Below are positions 43,707-52,366 of a stretch of DNA of 64,000 nucleotides, one piece after another (positions within the stretch are counted from its first letter, which is position 1; every line of letters starts with the position of its first letter). Both the position numbers and the translations under genes were made by a program. Source of the stretch: Deinococcus sp. AJ005 (GTDB taxonomy: Bacteria; Deinococcota; Deinococci; Deinococcales; Deinococcaceae); assembly GCF_009017495.1 (NCBI RefSeq), contig NZ_CP044987.1, positions 1 to 64,000 of the forward strand. Reading direction: 5' to 3'. The notes under the pieces are model-generated. The model searched no databases, was not told the DNA's origin, and saw nothing but the letters and a program-made list of their open reading frames with translations.

Positions 43707-46700
43707 GTGGCCCCCCTGTCTGCCGTCGCGATCGACCTGGAGTTCGGCCCCGAGGGGTTCCGCAACGGCGCGCTCGTCTACGGTGAACATGCCCAGGCGT
43801 TCGGGCCGGCCCAGTTGCTGGACATCGCCCATGTGGTGCGCAACGTGCCGCTGCTGGTCGGGCACAACCTGCGCCGCTTCGATCTGCCGGAATTGAGCAA
43901 GCTCGTCGGGGAGCCGGTGGTCCTGGACGAGGGTCGTCTGCTCGATACCCTGGAACTCGCCGCCCTGGTGTGGCCGGGACGGCCCAGTCAGGCGCTGGAA
44001 AAGCTCTACCGCCAGACGCAGACTGCCAACGACCCGGTGGCCGACTGCCGCGAGTCCCTGCAGGTGGCGGCAGACGCGGTGCACGACGCCCCGGGCCTGC
44101 CCGGCGTGGTTCGGCACTGGGCCCGGCGCCTGCTTCCGGTCGGCACCCTGAGGGACCTGCTGCCCGAGGGGCCGGACGACTGGACGGCGGTGGAAGCCGA
44201 GCTGGGCGAGGCGCGGGCGCAGGCGCTGCGGACATACCTCACCTGCCTGCCTGCCGGCAGGATCGAGAACCTGGGCGCCGCCGTTTTCCTGCACTGGTGC
44301 CTGAAACAGCATGACCCCAGCCACCGCCGCCCGGTGTGGGTGGAGTTCACGTTCCCGACGTTCCTGGAGGCCGAAGCCTCACTCGGCCCGCTGGACACGT
44401 CGCCGGCGGCCCTGACTGCCGAACTCCGTGCCATCTATGGACCGGACTACGCCTTCCGCGACGGTCAGCTCGAGATCGTGCAGACGCTGCTGGCCGGCGA
44501 GGTGGTGCCGCTAGGCCTGCTGCCGACCGGGGGAGGCAAGAGTTTGACGTTCCAGTTCCCCGCTCTGCTGCTCAGCCGGCTGCGGCGCGCGCTGACGGTG
44601 GTGGTGTGTCCCCTGACGGCACTGATGGAAGACCAGGTCCTCAACCTGCGCGTGCAGCTGCCCGACTACGCCGAGCGGGTGGCCTACCTGACTGGCAACC
44701 AGTCCCCGGACGAGCAGCGCGCCGTGGTGGACGGGGTGTGGGAGGGCCGCGTCGACCTGCTGTACATCAGCCCCGAACGCCTGCGCAACCCAGGTATGCA
44801 GCGCCTGCTCTCGCACCGACGGCCAGCCCTGTGGATGCTCGACGAGGCCCACACCTTCAGCCAGTGGGGCATGGACTTCCGCCCCGATTTCCTGCGGATC
44901 GCGCGCGCGGTCGCCGAGATCCACCACGGTGCGCCGCCCCCGCTGCTGGGCCTGGTCACCGCGACCGCCACCACGCGGGTGTGCGAGGACCTCGAAACCA
45001 AGCTGGTCGGCGCGCTGGGGCCAGTCCTGGGGCGGCCCATGCAGTGCGTGCCGGCGTCGGCCCCGTTCCAGTGGCGCGGGGAGATCACGACCGAGATGGT
45101 GCGCCTGCCCCTGAGCGAGCGGCTGGCCGCCATCCGGCAGCGGCTGCTCGTCACGCGTGGTCAGGGCGTCTGTATCGTCTACGTGCGCTCGCGCAAACAG
45201 GCCGAGACGTACGCCGAGCAGCTCGGCAGCGACATGCGGTCCGAGCCTTTCCACGGCGGCCTCTCCCCGAAACGCAAACAGCAGACCCTGGAACGCTTCA
45301 AGGCCGGGGAACTGGACGTGGTGGTGGCCACCAACGCGTTCGGCATGGGCATCGACCAGGCGGGCATCCACACGGTGCTGCACGCCAACCCGCCCGGTAC
45401 GCCCGAGGCCTACCTGCAGGAGATCGGCCGCGTGGCCCGCAAGACGGGGGAGACCGGCCGCGCCGTGCTGTTCTGGGACGAGCAGGATTTCCAGTTCGCC
45501 TTCGAGTTCGAGAAGCAGTCGCGGATCGGCAACAGCAAGAACCTGCGCGACTGCTGGGGCATCGTGCGCGACCGTCTGAAGGAAGATCCGTCGCGCCGCT
45601 GGGTGTCCAGTTTCGAGTTCGGCGCCGCGCTGCCGCAGACAGATCCGGACGACCTGACCACCCAGGCGCGGGTGGCGCTGTACGCCCTGGAGGCCTACGA
45701 GCTGGTCAAGGAGGGGGAGACCCAGCCGGCCCGGATCCACCTGCGCCTGACCGGGGGCCAGGGGGATCTGGGTGAGGAAGGTCGCCGGCTGCTCGGCGTC
45801 CTGAAACGCCAGGGGTTGCAGCCGGGCGACGAGGTTGCCCTGGACATCCGTGAGGCGGCGCTCCTGGCGGCGCTGCGCCCGGGCAAGGTGGTGACGGGCG
45901 CGCGGCAACTGGTCAAGTCCGGACACGCCCGCTGGAGTTACGACCTGACCCTGCGCGCCCGCAAGAACACCCGCACCCGCCTGGACCGGGCCGGGACCAG
46001 CCTGCGCGCGCTGCTCGAGCAACTCGGTGCCCATCCCGACGCGGACTTGGGCCGGATGCACGTCCAGGCGATCCGCGAGGACCTGGCTGCCCGGCGCAAG
46101 TCCGCGCAACTGGAGCTGGCCCTGAAGGCGTTTGCTGCCCTCGGCCTGGCCCGCTTCCGCATCACCGGGGGGCAGGCCAGCCTGGAACCCATGGCAGATG
46201 CCCCGGCGCGGGCGCACTGGAGCGCCTTCGCGCTGGGCCGCTTCGAGGTGGTGCAGGAGGCGTGGGGGGTCCTGGAAGCGGCGCTGCGCGAAGCGGACAG
46301 CGATACCCTCGTGCTCAACGCCGCCGACCTTGACGCGCGGCTGCCGGACCATCCGGGTTCACTCAACGCCATGGAGTGCCTGCTCGCCCTGGAGACCCTG
46401 GGCATCATCGACGTGGCGCGCAGCGACGAGATGCAGGGCCGCGTGTTCTACCTGGAAAAGGGGAGCAAGTACCAGGGAAGCAAGGCGCCGCAGTACAACC
46501 CGGCGGCCTTCAAACCGCTCGAGCAGCACTACGCCGACCGCACGCGGCGTCTGCACGCCATGCGCCTGATCGCCCTGGAAGAGCGTGAGACAGGCCGCGT
46601 GGAGTTGCTGCGTGATTATTTCACCCTGAGCCTGGACGCGTTTTGTCAGCGGCACTTCGCCGATCCGGCCAGCGCCGCCGTGCCGCAGATTCCCGAGTAC

Positions 46701-48563
46701 GCCCAGCGCATCCTCCAGGGCCTGAGCGAGCCGCAGCGGCAGGTGGTCGAGGACGAGACCAGCCGCGCCATCCTGGTACTCGCCGGTCCCGGTAGCGGCA
46801 AGACCCGGACCGTGGTCCACCGCGTCGCCAACCTGGTGGTGCTGCGCGGCGTCCCGGCGGACCGCGTGCTGGTGCTGGCCTACAACAAGACGGCGGCCGG
46901 GGAACTGCGGGAGCGCCTGGCTGCCCTGATCGGGCCGCTGGGGGTCCGGGTGGACGTGTTGACGTTCCATGGTCTGGCCCGGCGGTTGACCGGGCTGAGC
47001 GACCGGGACGCGGTGGACGAACGTGGCCGGCGCGTGATCGGCGACGCGGCCCACGCCTGGCTGCTCCAGCAGGCCATCACGTTTCTGGACGAGCAGCCGT
47101 CCACCTACCAGTACGTCCTGGTGGACGAATATCAGGACGTCGACGACCTCAAATACCAGATGATCACCCGCCTGGCCCGCTTTGAGCGGGGCACCGACGG
47201 CGCGGAAGACGACCAGCCCGGTTACCTGGTCGGGGTGGGCGACGACGACCAGAACCTGTACGGCTTCCAGGGAGCCGACATCCGTTTCATCCGGCAGTTC
47301 CAGCAGGATTACCGCGTGGCCGGGGAGCAGGTCGTCGGGCTGATCGACAACTACCGCAGCGCGCGCCGCATCGTCGAGACGGCCAACGCGTTCATCGACG
47401 TGGCGCTTTCCCCGGACCGGCGACTGAAAGCCGGATCCCTGCGCGTCCGCAGCGTCCGCACCGAGGCAGGCAGGGTAAGTTTCGGCCGCTACGGCGTGCG
47501 GTACCACGCGGCGCGGGCCATCGCCGATCGGGTGGCGCAGCTGGTGGCCGACGGCACCGCGCCGCACGAGGTGGCGGTCCTCGCGCCGCGCTGGGACTGT
47601 CTGGAGGAGGTCGAGCACTGCCTGCGGGAGCGCGGCCTGGCCAGCCAACGCTACGACTGTGACGACCACCTGCGGCCCGTCAACAGTCTGGTCGGGCGCC
47701 ACCTGCTGGGGCAGTTGCGCGCCCAGCTCACCACGGTCACCTCCGACGCAGCCGCTACCCTGGAGCAGTTGCGCTCGCCCTACAGCGCCGGTGACCGGGC
47801 TTTCGGTGCACTGCTGGCCGCTGCCGCCGACCTGCGCGACGTGACCTATGAGGCGCTGGCACTGAAGCTCGAGAGCGCGCGGCCACTGTCGGGGGGCCAG
47901 GTGGTCCTGAGTTCGTACCACTCGGCCAAGGGCAGCGAGTTCGACGTCGTGTTCGTTCTAGACGAGGGGGCCCGCGAGGACGACGACGCGACGCGCGCCC
48001 TGTATGTCGCCCTGACGCGGCCCCGACAGGAGCTGTACCTGCTGCGCAGCGTCCACGCCTGTCACCCGGCGTTCAAGGCGGCAGCGTTCATGGCCCGGCT
48101 CCAGGCCATCGGCGTCGAGCCGTTCACGGTGGACCGCAGCCACGTGCCGCCGGAGACGGTCACGTTTACCCTGGATCTGGGGCCGGGCCAGTTGTGGATC
48201 AGCGCGAAAGATGTGGTGGGGGAAGGCGGGCGCCGCGCGGTCGACGGCTATGCCCGTCAGTGGGGACCGCTGGAGCTCCGGGCCGCCGTCACGAAAGACG
48301 GGAGCGGCCGGGTGTACTACACGCTGCGGACACCGCGCGGCGTGGTGGCGCAGACCCGGGCCTTCGATCCCCGCCTGGACAAGGACCGGACCCTGAGACG
48401 CCTGCACGCCCTGCTGCGTGACGGGGCGCGTTGCCAGGCCATGGCCAGCACAGTGATGATGTGCGAGCGCGACGACGAGTGGTACGCCCAAGTAGGGTAT
48501 CTGGGAGATGCCCTCTCGCACTTCGTCGCGCTGCCCTCGCTGCTGATTGAGCGAGGGCTGTAG
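43707..48563 (+). CDS. DEDD exonuclease - RecQ helicase - UvrD helicase fusion
   Basis: A 1618-residue three-part enzyme. Residues 1-140 look like a DEDDh 3'-5' exonuclease (AIDLEFG, LLVGHNLRRFDLPEL, NDPVADC). Residues about 235-690 are RecQ: P-loop PTGGGKS near 273, LDEAHTFSQWGMDFRP near 378, and GRVARKTGETGR. Residues about 1005-1480 are UvrD/Rep-like: AGPGSGKTRT near 1027, VDEYQDVDDLKYQM near 1139, VGDDDQNLYGFQGADI, and SSYHSAKGSEFDVVFVLDEG near 1401. A C-terminal WGPLELRAAV domain of unknown kind follows. Two helicases of opposite superfamilies plus an exonuclease in one chain suggest a self-contained DNA-processing machine, for repair or defence. GTG start with weak ribosome-binding site. 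Confidence 0.85.
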   Translation: MAPLSAVAIDLEFGPEGFRNGALVYGEHAQAFGPAQLLDIAHVVRNVPLLVGHNLRRFDLPELSKLVGEPVVLDEGRLLDTLELAALVWPGRPSQALEKLYRQTQTANDPVADCRESLQVAADAVHDAPGLPGVVRHWARRLLPVGTLRDLLPEGPDDWTAVEAELGEARAQALRTYLTCLPAGRIENLGAAVFLHWCLKQHDPSHRRPVWVEFTFPTFLEAEASLGPLDTSPAALTAELRAIYGPDYAFRDGQLEIVQTLLAGEVVPLGLLPTGGGKSLTFQFPALLLSRLRRALTVVVCPLTALMEDQVLNLRVQLPDYAERVAYLTGNQSPDEQRAVVDGVWEGRVDLLYISPERLRNPGMQRLLSHRRPALWMLDEAHTFSQWGMDFRPDFLRIARAVAEIHHGAPPPLLGLVTATATTRVCEDLETKLVGALGPVLGRPMQCVPASAPFQWRGEITTEMVRLPLSERLAAIRQRLLVTRGQGVCIVYVRSRKQAETYAEQLGSDMRSEPFHGGLSPKRKQQTLERFKAGELDVVVATNAFGMGIDQAGIHTVLHANPPGTPEAYLQEIGRVARKTGETGRAVLFWDEQDFQFAFEFEKQSRIGNSKNLRDCWGIVRDRLKEDPSRRWVSSFEFGAALPQTDPDDLTTQARVALYALEAYELVKEGETQPARIHLRLTGGQGDLGEEGRRLLGVLKRQGLQPGDEVALDIREAALLAALRPGKVVTGARQLVKSGHARWSYDLTLRARKNTRTRLDRAGTSLRALLEQLGAHPDADLGRMHVQAIREDLAARRKSAQLELALKAFAALGLARFRITGGQASLEPMADAPARAHWSAFALGRFEVVQEAWGVLEAALREADSDTLVLNAADLDARLPDHPGSLNAMECLLALETLGIIDVARSDEMQGRVFYLEKGSKYQGSKAPQYNPAAFKPLEQHYADRTRRLHAMRLIALEERETGRVELLRDYFTLSLDAFCQRHFADPASAAVPQIPEYAQRILQGLSEPQRQVVEDETSRAILVLAGPGSGKTRTVVHRVANLVVLRGVPADRVLVLAYNKTAAGELRERLAALIGPLGVRVDVLTFHGLARRLTGLSDRDAVDERGRRVIGDAAHAWLLQQAITFLDEQPSTYQYVLVDEYQDVDDLKYQMITRLARFERGTDGAEDDQPGYLVGVGDDDQNLYGFQGADIRFIRQFQQDYRVAGEQVVGLIDNYRSARRIVETANAFIDVALSPDRRLKAGSLRVRSVRTEAGRVSFGRYGVRYHAARAIADRVAQLVADGTAPHEVAVLAPRWDCLEEVEHCLRERGLASQRYDCDDHLRPVNSLVGRHLLGQLRAQLTTVTSDAAATLEQLRSPYSAGDRAFGALLAAAADLRDVTYEALALKLESARPLSGGQVVLSSYHSAKGSEFDVVFVLDEGAREDDDATRALYVALTRPRQELYLLRSVHACHPAFKAAAFMARLQAIGVEPFTVDRSHVPPETVTFTLDLGPGQLWISAKDVVGEGGRRAVDGYARQWGPLELRAAVTKDGSGRVYYTLRTPRGVVAQTRAFDPRLDKDRTLRRLHALLRDGARCQAMASTVMMCERDDEWYAQVGYLGDALSHFVALPSLLIERGL

Positions 48564-49134
48564 CACCGAAAGGGTGTTCATACCTTCAACCTGGGCTTCC
48601 ATCTTGTGGCTGACCATAGATTGTAGATATGTCGTTTTCTGCCTCTTTAGTGGTTGGTGGTATTTTCAAAGCTGCAGCCAACAGTGCCTTCAGGACCGCG
48701 CTGCCTCAGCTGCTCAACCCCTGGGGGCGTCAAACAGGCCGGCAGCAGATCTAAAATTTGATCGAATGCGAAATGCACGCTGACAACGTATCAAACGGTG
48801 CTCGCCCCTGTGGCCATATGTGCGGCGGAAAATCGGTTCTCTCGTGCATCTGCTGCGGCGCGTTCCACCAGGCCATATGCGACACGGACAAGGGAGGGTG
48901 TGACCGACGCGAATGCCCTGTCCAGCACCCCCGGGGCATTTGGCAACGCGATCCCTTCGGTGCGGTACTGGCCCCACAGAGACGCCTCCTGACACCTGAA
49001 AATCACAGGGGTTTCGAGACCTGAATGCCCTGTGGTTGCCCTGCATCTGTCGGTCCGGCCTGCGGCGAAATTTACGTGAACCCCCGTGTGCCAATCTGCA
49101 GTGCATGGCCAGCACCGGCCACCAGGAGGCAAGC
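48564..49134. other. gene-free stretch after the helicase fusion
   Basis: Short frames on both strands (one cysteine-rich on plus, one on minus from 49144) overlap each other and lack ribosome-binding sites. A remnant of a lost gene is possible; no gene is supported. Confidence 0.4.
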
Positions 49135-49782
49135 ATGAAACCAACCCCGCCCACCCCGCTCCAGAGCGGTCAGCCAGCGCCCAGATCGCTCGGGACGCTG
49201 CTGGCCCAGGTCAGCACACCGCCGGCGACGCTGCTCGCGCGCGATCCTACCGCGCCCACCCGCACCCAACACCTGACGTTGCGTGATGCGGGGTCTCATC
49301 GGTTCACGGTCACCGAGCGCGTCATTGAGGACCAGGACGTGATCGTCGACAGCCACTGGGTGGTCAACCGCTGTGACATCGAACGGCTGCTGGGGACCAC
49401 GCCTCTGCCCCGCGCCCTGTACCATCTGGCCGCCCTGGATACCCCCTGTTGCCGTGACTTCGACTCCAGCCTGACCATCAGCGCGGCCGCGATCCGCTGC
49501 GCCACGTGGTCTGAGCTGATGCACGAACAGCCCAGGTCGGGTCTCGTCGTGGGAGACGAAGGCAGGTGGGAGGTATACGCCTCCGACTGGCACGCGCTTT
49601 TTGGCAATCTTTTGCCGAACGTGTTCGCCGATACCCAGGCGGTGCGTCGCCAATTCACCAGCGGCACCTGGCCTGAGCCGGAAGTGCCCTGGTCAATTCA
49701 GCGCGCGTGTTTGACCGGGTGGCGGGTCTGGCAGCAGCGCGAGGCCCTGGAACTGATCGAGAGAATGAACGCTGACCAGTAG
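49135..49782 (+). CDS. unknown plasmid protein
   Basis: A 215-residue soluble protein starting MKPTPPTPLQ, with a good ribosome-binding site (CAGGAGG, 5-6 bases before the ATG). The N-terminal 35 residues are Pro-rich; the middle contains TVTERVIEDQDVIVDSHW and a Cys pair (TPCCRD), and the C-terminus is Trp-rich and helical. No family recognised. A strong hairpin follows, so it is a single-gene transcript. Confidence 0.65.
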   Translation: MKPTPPTPLQSGQPAPRSLGTLLAQVSTPPATLLARDPTAPTRTQHLTLRDAGSHRFTVTERVIEDQDVIVDSHWVVNRCDIERLLGTTPLPRALYHLAALDTPCCRDFDSSLTISAAAIRCATWSELMHEQPRSGLVVGDEGRWEVYASDWHALFGNLLPNVFADTQAVRRQFTSGTWPEPEVPWSIQRACLTGWRVWQQREALELIERMNADQ

Positions 49783-49810
49783 GACGGAGCGCGGTGCGGA
49801 TGGAGTCCAC

Positions 49811-49845
49811 GAAGGGGGCGGCGAGTGTATCTCGCCGCCCCCTTC
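49811..49845 (+). terminator. 15-bp GC-rich terminator hairpin
   Basis: A perfect 15-bp stem (GAAGGGGGCGGCGAG) with loop TGTAT, 29 bases after the stop of the 215-residue gene. No T-run follows immediately. Confidence 0.7.
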
Positions 49846-49849
49846 CACC

Positions 49850-51397
49850 TATCCGGTCTTCTTGGGCAGAAGGCGCGCCGATGTGTATCCGGAAGATATC
49901 GGACTTATATCCAAGCTGGGAGCAACGTGTGACGCCGCACATGTCGGGGAGAGGCCAGCACATACGGCGTGCACAACTCGGCGACTGCTGGCGGACGCCA
50001 CGCGAAATGCACATGACGCAGGTACACAGCTCAGCAGACCGCGCTGCTTGCCATGAAATAAACTGTGCATCATCCGCCATCACGGCGGCGTGCGCAGGAC
50101 AGCGATAGCTGAGACGGCGTATGGAGACGCGACGGGGTACTGACGGCCACGACGCACGTTCGACACGCGCCGCATCTGCCCACAACTCGCAACGCGCGCA
50201 GCGACACCCGACTGCGAATCATATTGGTCATCTATAAGGTCAAACCGACTCCATTGCGCGCTTCACCCTGCCGTACGGACGCCTCACGGGGAGCCGTGCA
50301 CCGCCCTTCCAGTCCTCGCTTGCGCCAACTTCCTTATCAGAACAGTCCTGGAGATCTGTTTTCTGGATTTTCCTCGTGAAAAGCCGTCCCAGACGGGCTG
50401 GATCTTGCACTTTGTGTTCCAGATTTCCTTTCATGGTCTCATAGGCGTTGGGCCTCCACGCGGGCGTCCCTCATCCGGCTGAACTTAGGCCTGTAACGGA
50501 CCGGCCCAGCGCAAAGGTGTAGGCAGATGCAGGCGCTTTGAGATGCTAGACGCAGGTTCGCCTCTCAAGGGAAGCGGCAGCAGCCACGCACTGAAAAACG
50601 GGCGATAGGGCGCCGCATGGTGAGCGACAGGCACACCAGTACGAATGCGGCGGCGTCATCCCCTGTCTGGATGCACCTGCACGGCACGGTGAGAACAAAC
50701 GCGTTGTCACTCAACTGAGCAGGTGCACAGTGCAGACGTGGAGTGGGTAACGGCACGGCGCGTCGACGGGAGCAGCGCGCACTGCCGAGACAGACCGCAC
50801 AGTGCACCACCCAAACTAGACCCGCAAATGCGTTCGTTTGGCGACTGGAAGACGGATGTGGACACGGGGGAGGGGAGACATACATCGCTCGAAAGAGGCA
50901 GAAACAAACCCCGAAGAGCGCAGGGGATCAAGAGGTTGTGATGACGGGACAGGGTGCTGCGCCGCCGATCATAGAGGCGCAGACAAGTGGGGGCTGTAGG
51001 ACAGCACGTGGCGTGTACGAACAACAGTGTCGATGACCGCGAGGTGCGGCACCGGAATACACCACGCATCGTTGTCGAGACTAAACACACACCGCGTAAC
51101 GCGCGCGGCGCAACAGCAACAGCCAGCAGAGACACCACACTCCGTAGCCCCCGAGAAACGGGTGACGCAACTCGCGCTGAAGAACCGGTCTGACCGCGTG
51201 AGTCGCTGTGACGCTTGAGGTGTGCAAAACCAGTGCGCGTCAACACGGAGATGAGGAGGAGAGCGAAGGCGACAGGGGCCAGGCGTCATGCCTGGCCCCC
51301 GCCTTGGTGGACACAGGAAGGGGGCAGCCAACGAAAACGGCGAAGACGGGGAAAGAGGAAAAAAAGCCCAGGACAACCGGAATGGAAAGAAAGAGAG
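49850..51397. other. 1.5-kb stretch without genes
   Basis: No frame on either strand has the codon usage of the neighbours, and the base composition is different (lower GC, many CAC/GCG/ACA runs). It ends in a hairpin and a purine-rich leader before the TnpB-related genes. It could encode structured RNA; I could not find tRNA-like, CRISPR-like or long tandem repeats. Confidence 0.45.
51275..51299 (+). terminator. hairpin before the TnpB-like N-terminal pseudogene
   Basis: A perfect 10-bp stem (GGGGCCAGGC) with loop GTCAT. About 55 bases downstream is a purine-rich stretch with AAAAAAAGCCCAGGA, similar to the sequence after the hairpin at 52179. It may end an upstream RNA or be part of a leader. 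Confidence 0.45.
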
Positions 51398-51517
51398 ATG
51401 AAAGGAAAAGTTGTCGCCAAACTGCCCACCTACGCACTTGCCCTACTCACACCAGCCAGATGGACAGCGACGTTTCAGTCTCTGCTGTTCTCGGCCACCA
51501 AGGAAAAAGAATGTTAA
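51398..51517 (+). CDS. possible 39-residue leader ORF
   Basis: A short frame (MKGKVVAKLPTYALALL to KEKEC) that overlaps the ATG of the following broken gene by seven bases. A purine-rich stretch precedes it. It may be translated and coupled to the next gene or be chance. Confidence 0.25.
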   Translation: MKGKVVAKLPTYALALLTPARWTATFQSLLFSATKEKEC

Positions 51518-52125
51518 ATCCACTGACCGCCCATTTCGTCGAGCTGCCGCTGTAGCCCACTGCCGCCCAGACCCTCACCTTGCTGCGCCTCGGCGCGGCC
51601 CACCGCTCTGCCGAACGACTCACCATGGACCAGGCAGCCCTGGCGCCCGAAGGCAAAGACGTGGCCCTCGCCGCGCTGGCGGGCGGACTGGATCACGCTG
51701 ACCGCTCTGCCGCAGGCGAGGCCAGGGCTCTCGCGGCAACGTCGCTGTTTCAGGCGTGCCCGCCGGCCGTCCTCAAGAACGCCATCGCCTCATGCCGGTG
51801 TGGGTTGAGGCAGGCCGCCGCGCGCGGCGTCGACGGCCTGCCGCAGTGCCGCGCTTCCCACGTGATCGCCGGCCCCGGACTGGTGCGGCGTGCAGGACCT
51901 GGAACGCTTCACATCGACGGCGTCGGGGAGGTGCGGGCGGACCTGATCGGTATGCCTGACTGGGCGTACGACGCCCTGTGGCTCAAGCCGGCCTACGACG
52001 AGTCCACCCACGTCGCTTCTGAGGAAATCGAGCTCGTGTATTCGGGGTCCGCGTCTTTGGAGGGTTGCTGGAGCGAGGGGGACTGGCAGTGGAAGGTGAC
52101 GCTCGATTTCGCTGAGACCTGGTAG
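51511..52125 (+). pseudogene. TnpB N-terminal-half-like protein, interrupted by TAG at codon 15
   Basis: From the ATG at 51511 (preceded by AAGGA) the frame reads 14 codons, meets TAG at 51553-51555, then continues open to 52125. Both sides align with the 221-residue protein at 54588: ELPL-stop-PTAAQ against SLFPTQSQ, LAGGLDHADR against LLGGPDHALR, and the C-terminal IDGVGEVRADLI against LDGVPGVISVGI. The TAG replaces the residue before PT, where TnpB proteins have Tyr (LYPTxxQ), so a TAC-to-TAG change is likely. A restart at TTG 51580 or ATG 51625 is possible. No RuvC part follows. Confidence 0.6.
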
Positions 52126-52178
52126 GCGGCGTACACCGTGTCCGGCGGCGAGGACCAGAAGGAAGAAGGCGGGAACAG

Positions 52179-52205
52179 TGGGGTCAGGCTGATGGCCTGA
52201 CCCCA
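52179..52205 (+). terminator. 11-bp hairpin before the TnpB-like gene
   Basis: A perfect stem (TGGGGTCAGGC) with loop TGATG lies 53 bases after the preceding stop. A purine-rich leader with AAAAGAAAGCCCGGA follows, as after the hairpin at 51275. Confidence 0.5.
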
Positions 52206-52366
52206 TCTGTAGAAGAAGGAAGACAAAAGAAAGCCCGGAAGAGCAAATTTTTAGGAACCAGGGGGATGCCAGAGAAAAAAAGACACGCCGTCAGGGCACG
52301 TGAGCGGGAACCACCAGCGGGAGCAGAACGCAAACGCAAAAACCCACTCACCACACTTGGAGTTCC

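Noticed and set aside
44511..46352. 613-codon antisense frame within the exo-RecQ-UvrD gene
   Set aside because: It mirrors the coding frame of a high-GC gene and has no motifs; the plus strand carries all helicase motifs.
48758..49024. Cysteine-rich 88-codon frame that might be a small zinc protein
   Set aside because: No ribosome-binding site, CxxC spacing is irregular, and an equally long frame exists on the other strand.
50707..51246. Frames of 70-180 codons on both strands in the gene-free stretch
   Set aside because: Codon use is unlike all neighbours and no frame has a good start; composition explains them.
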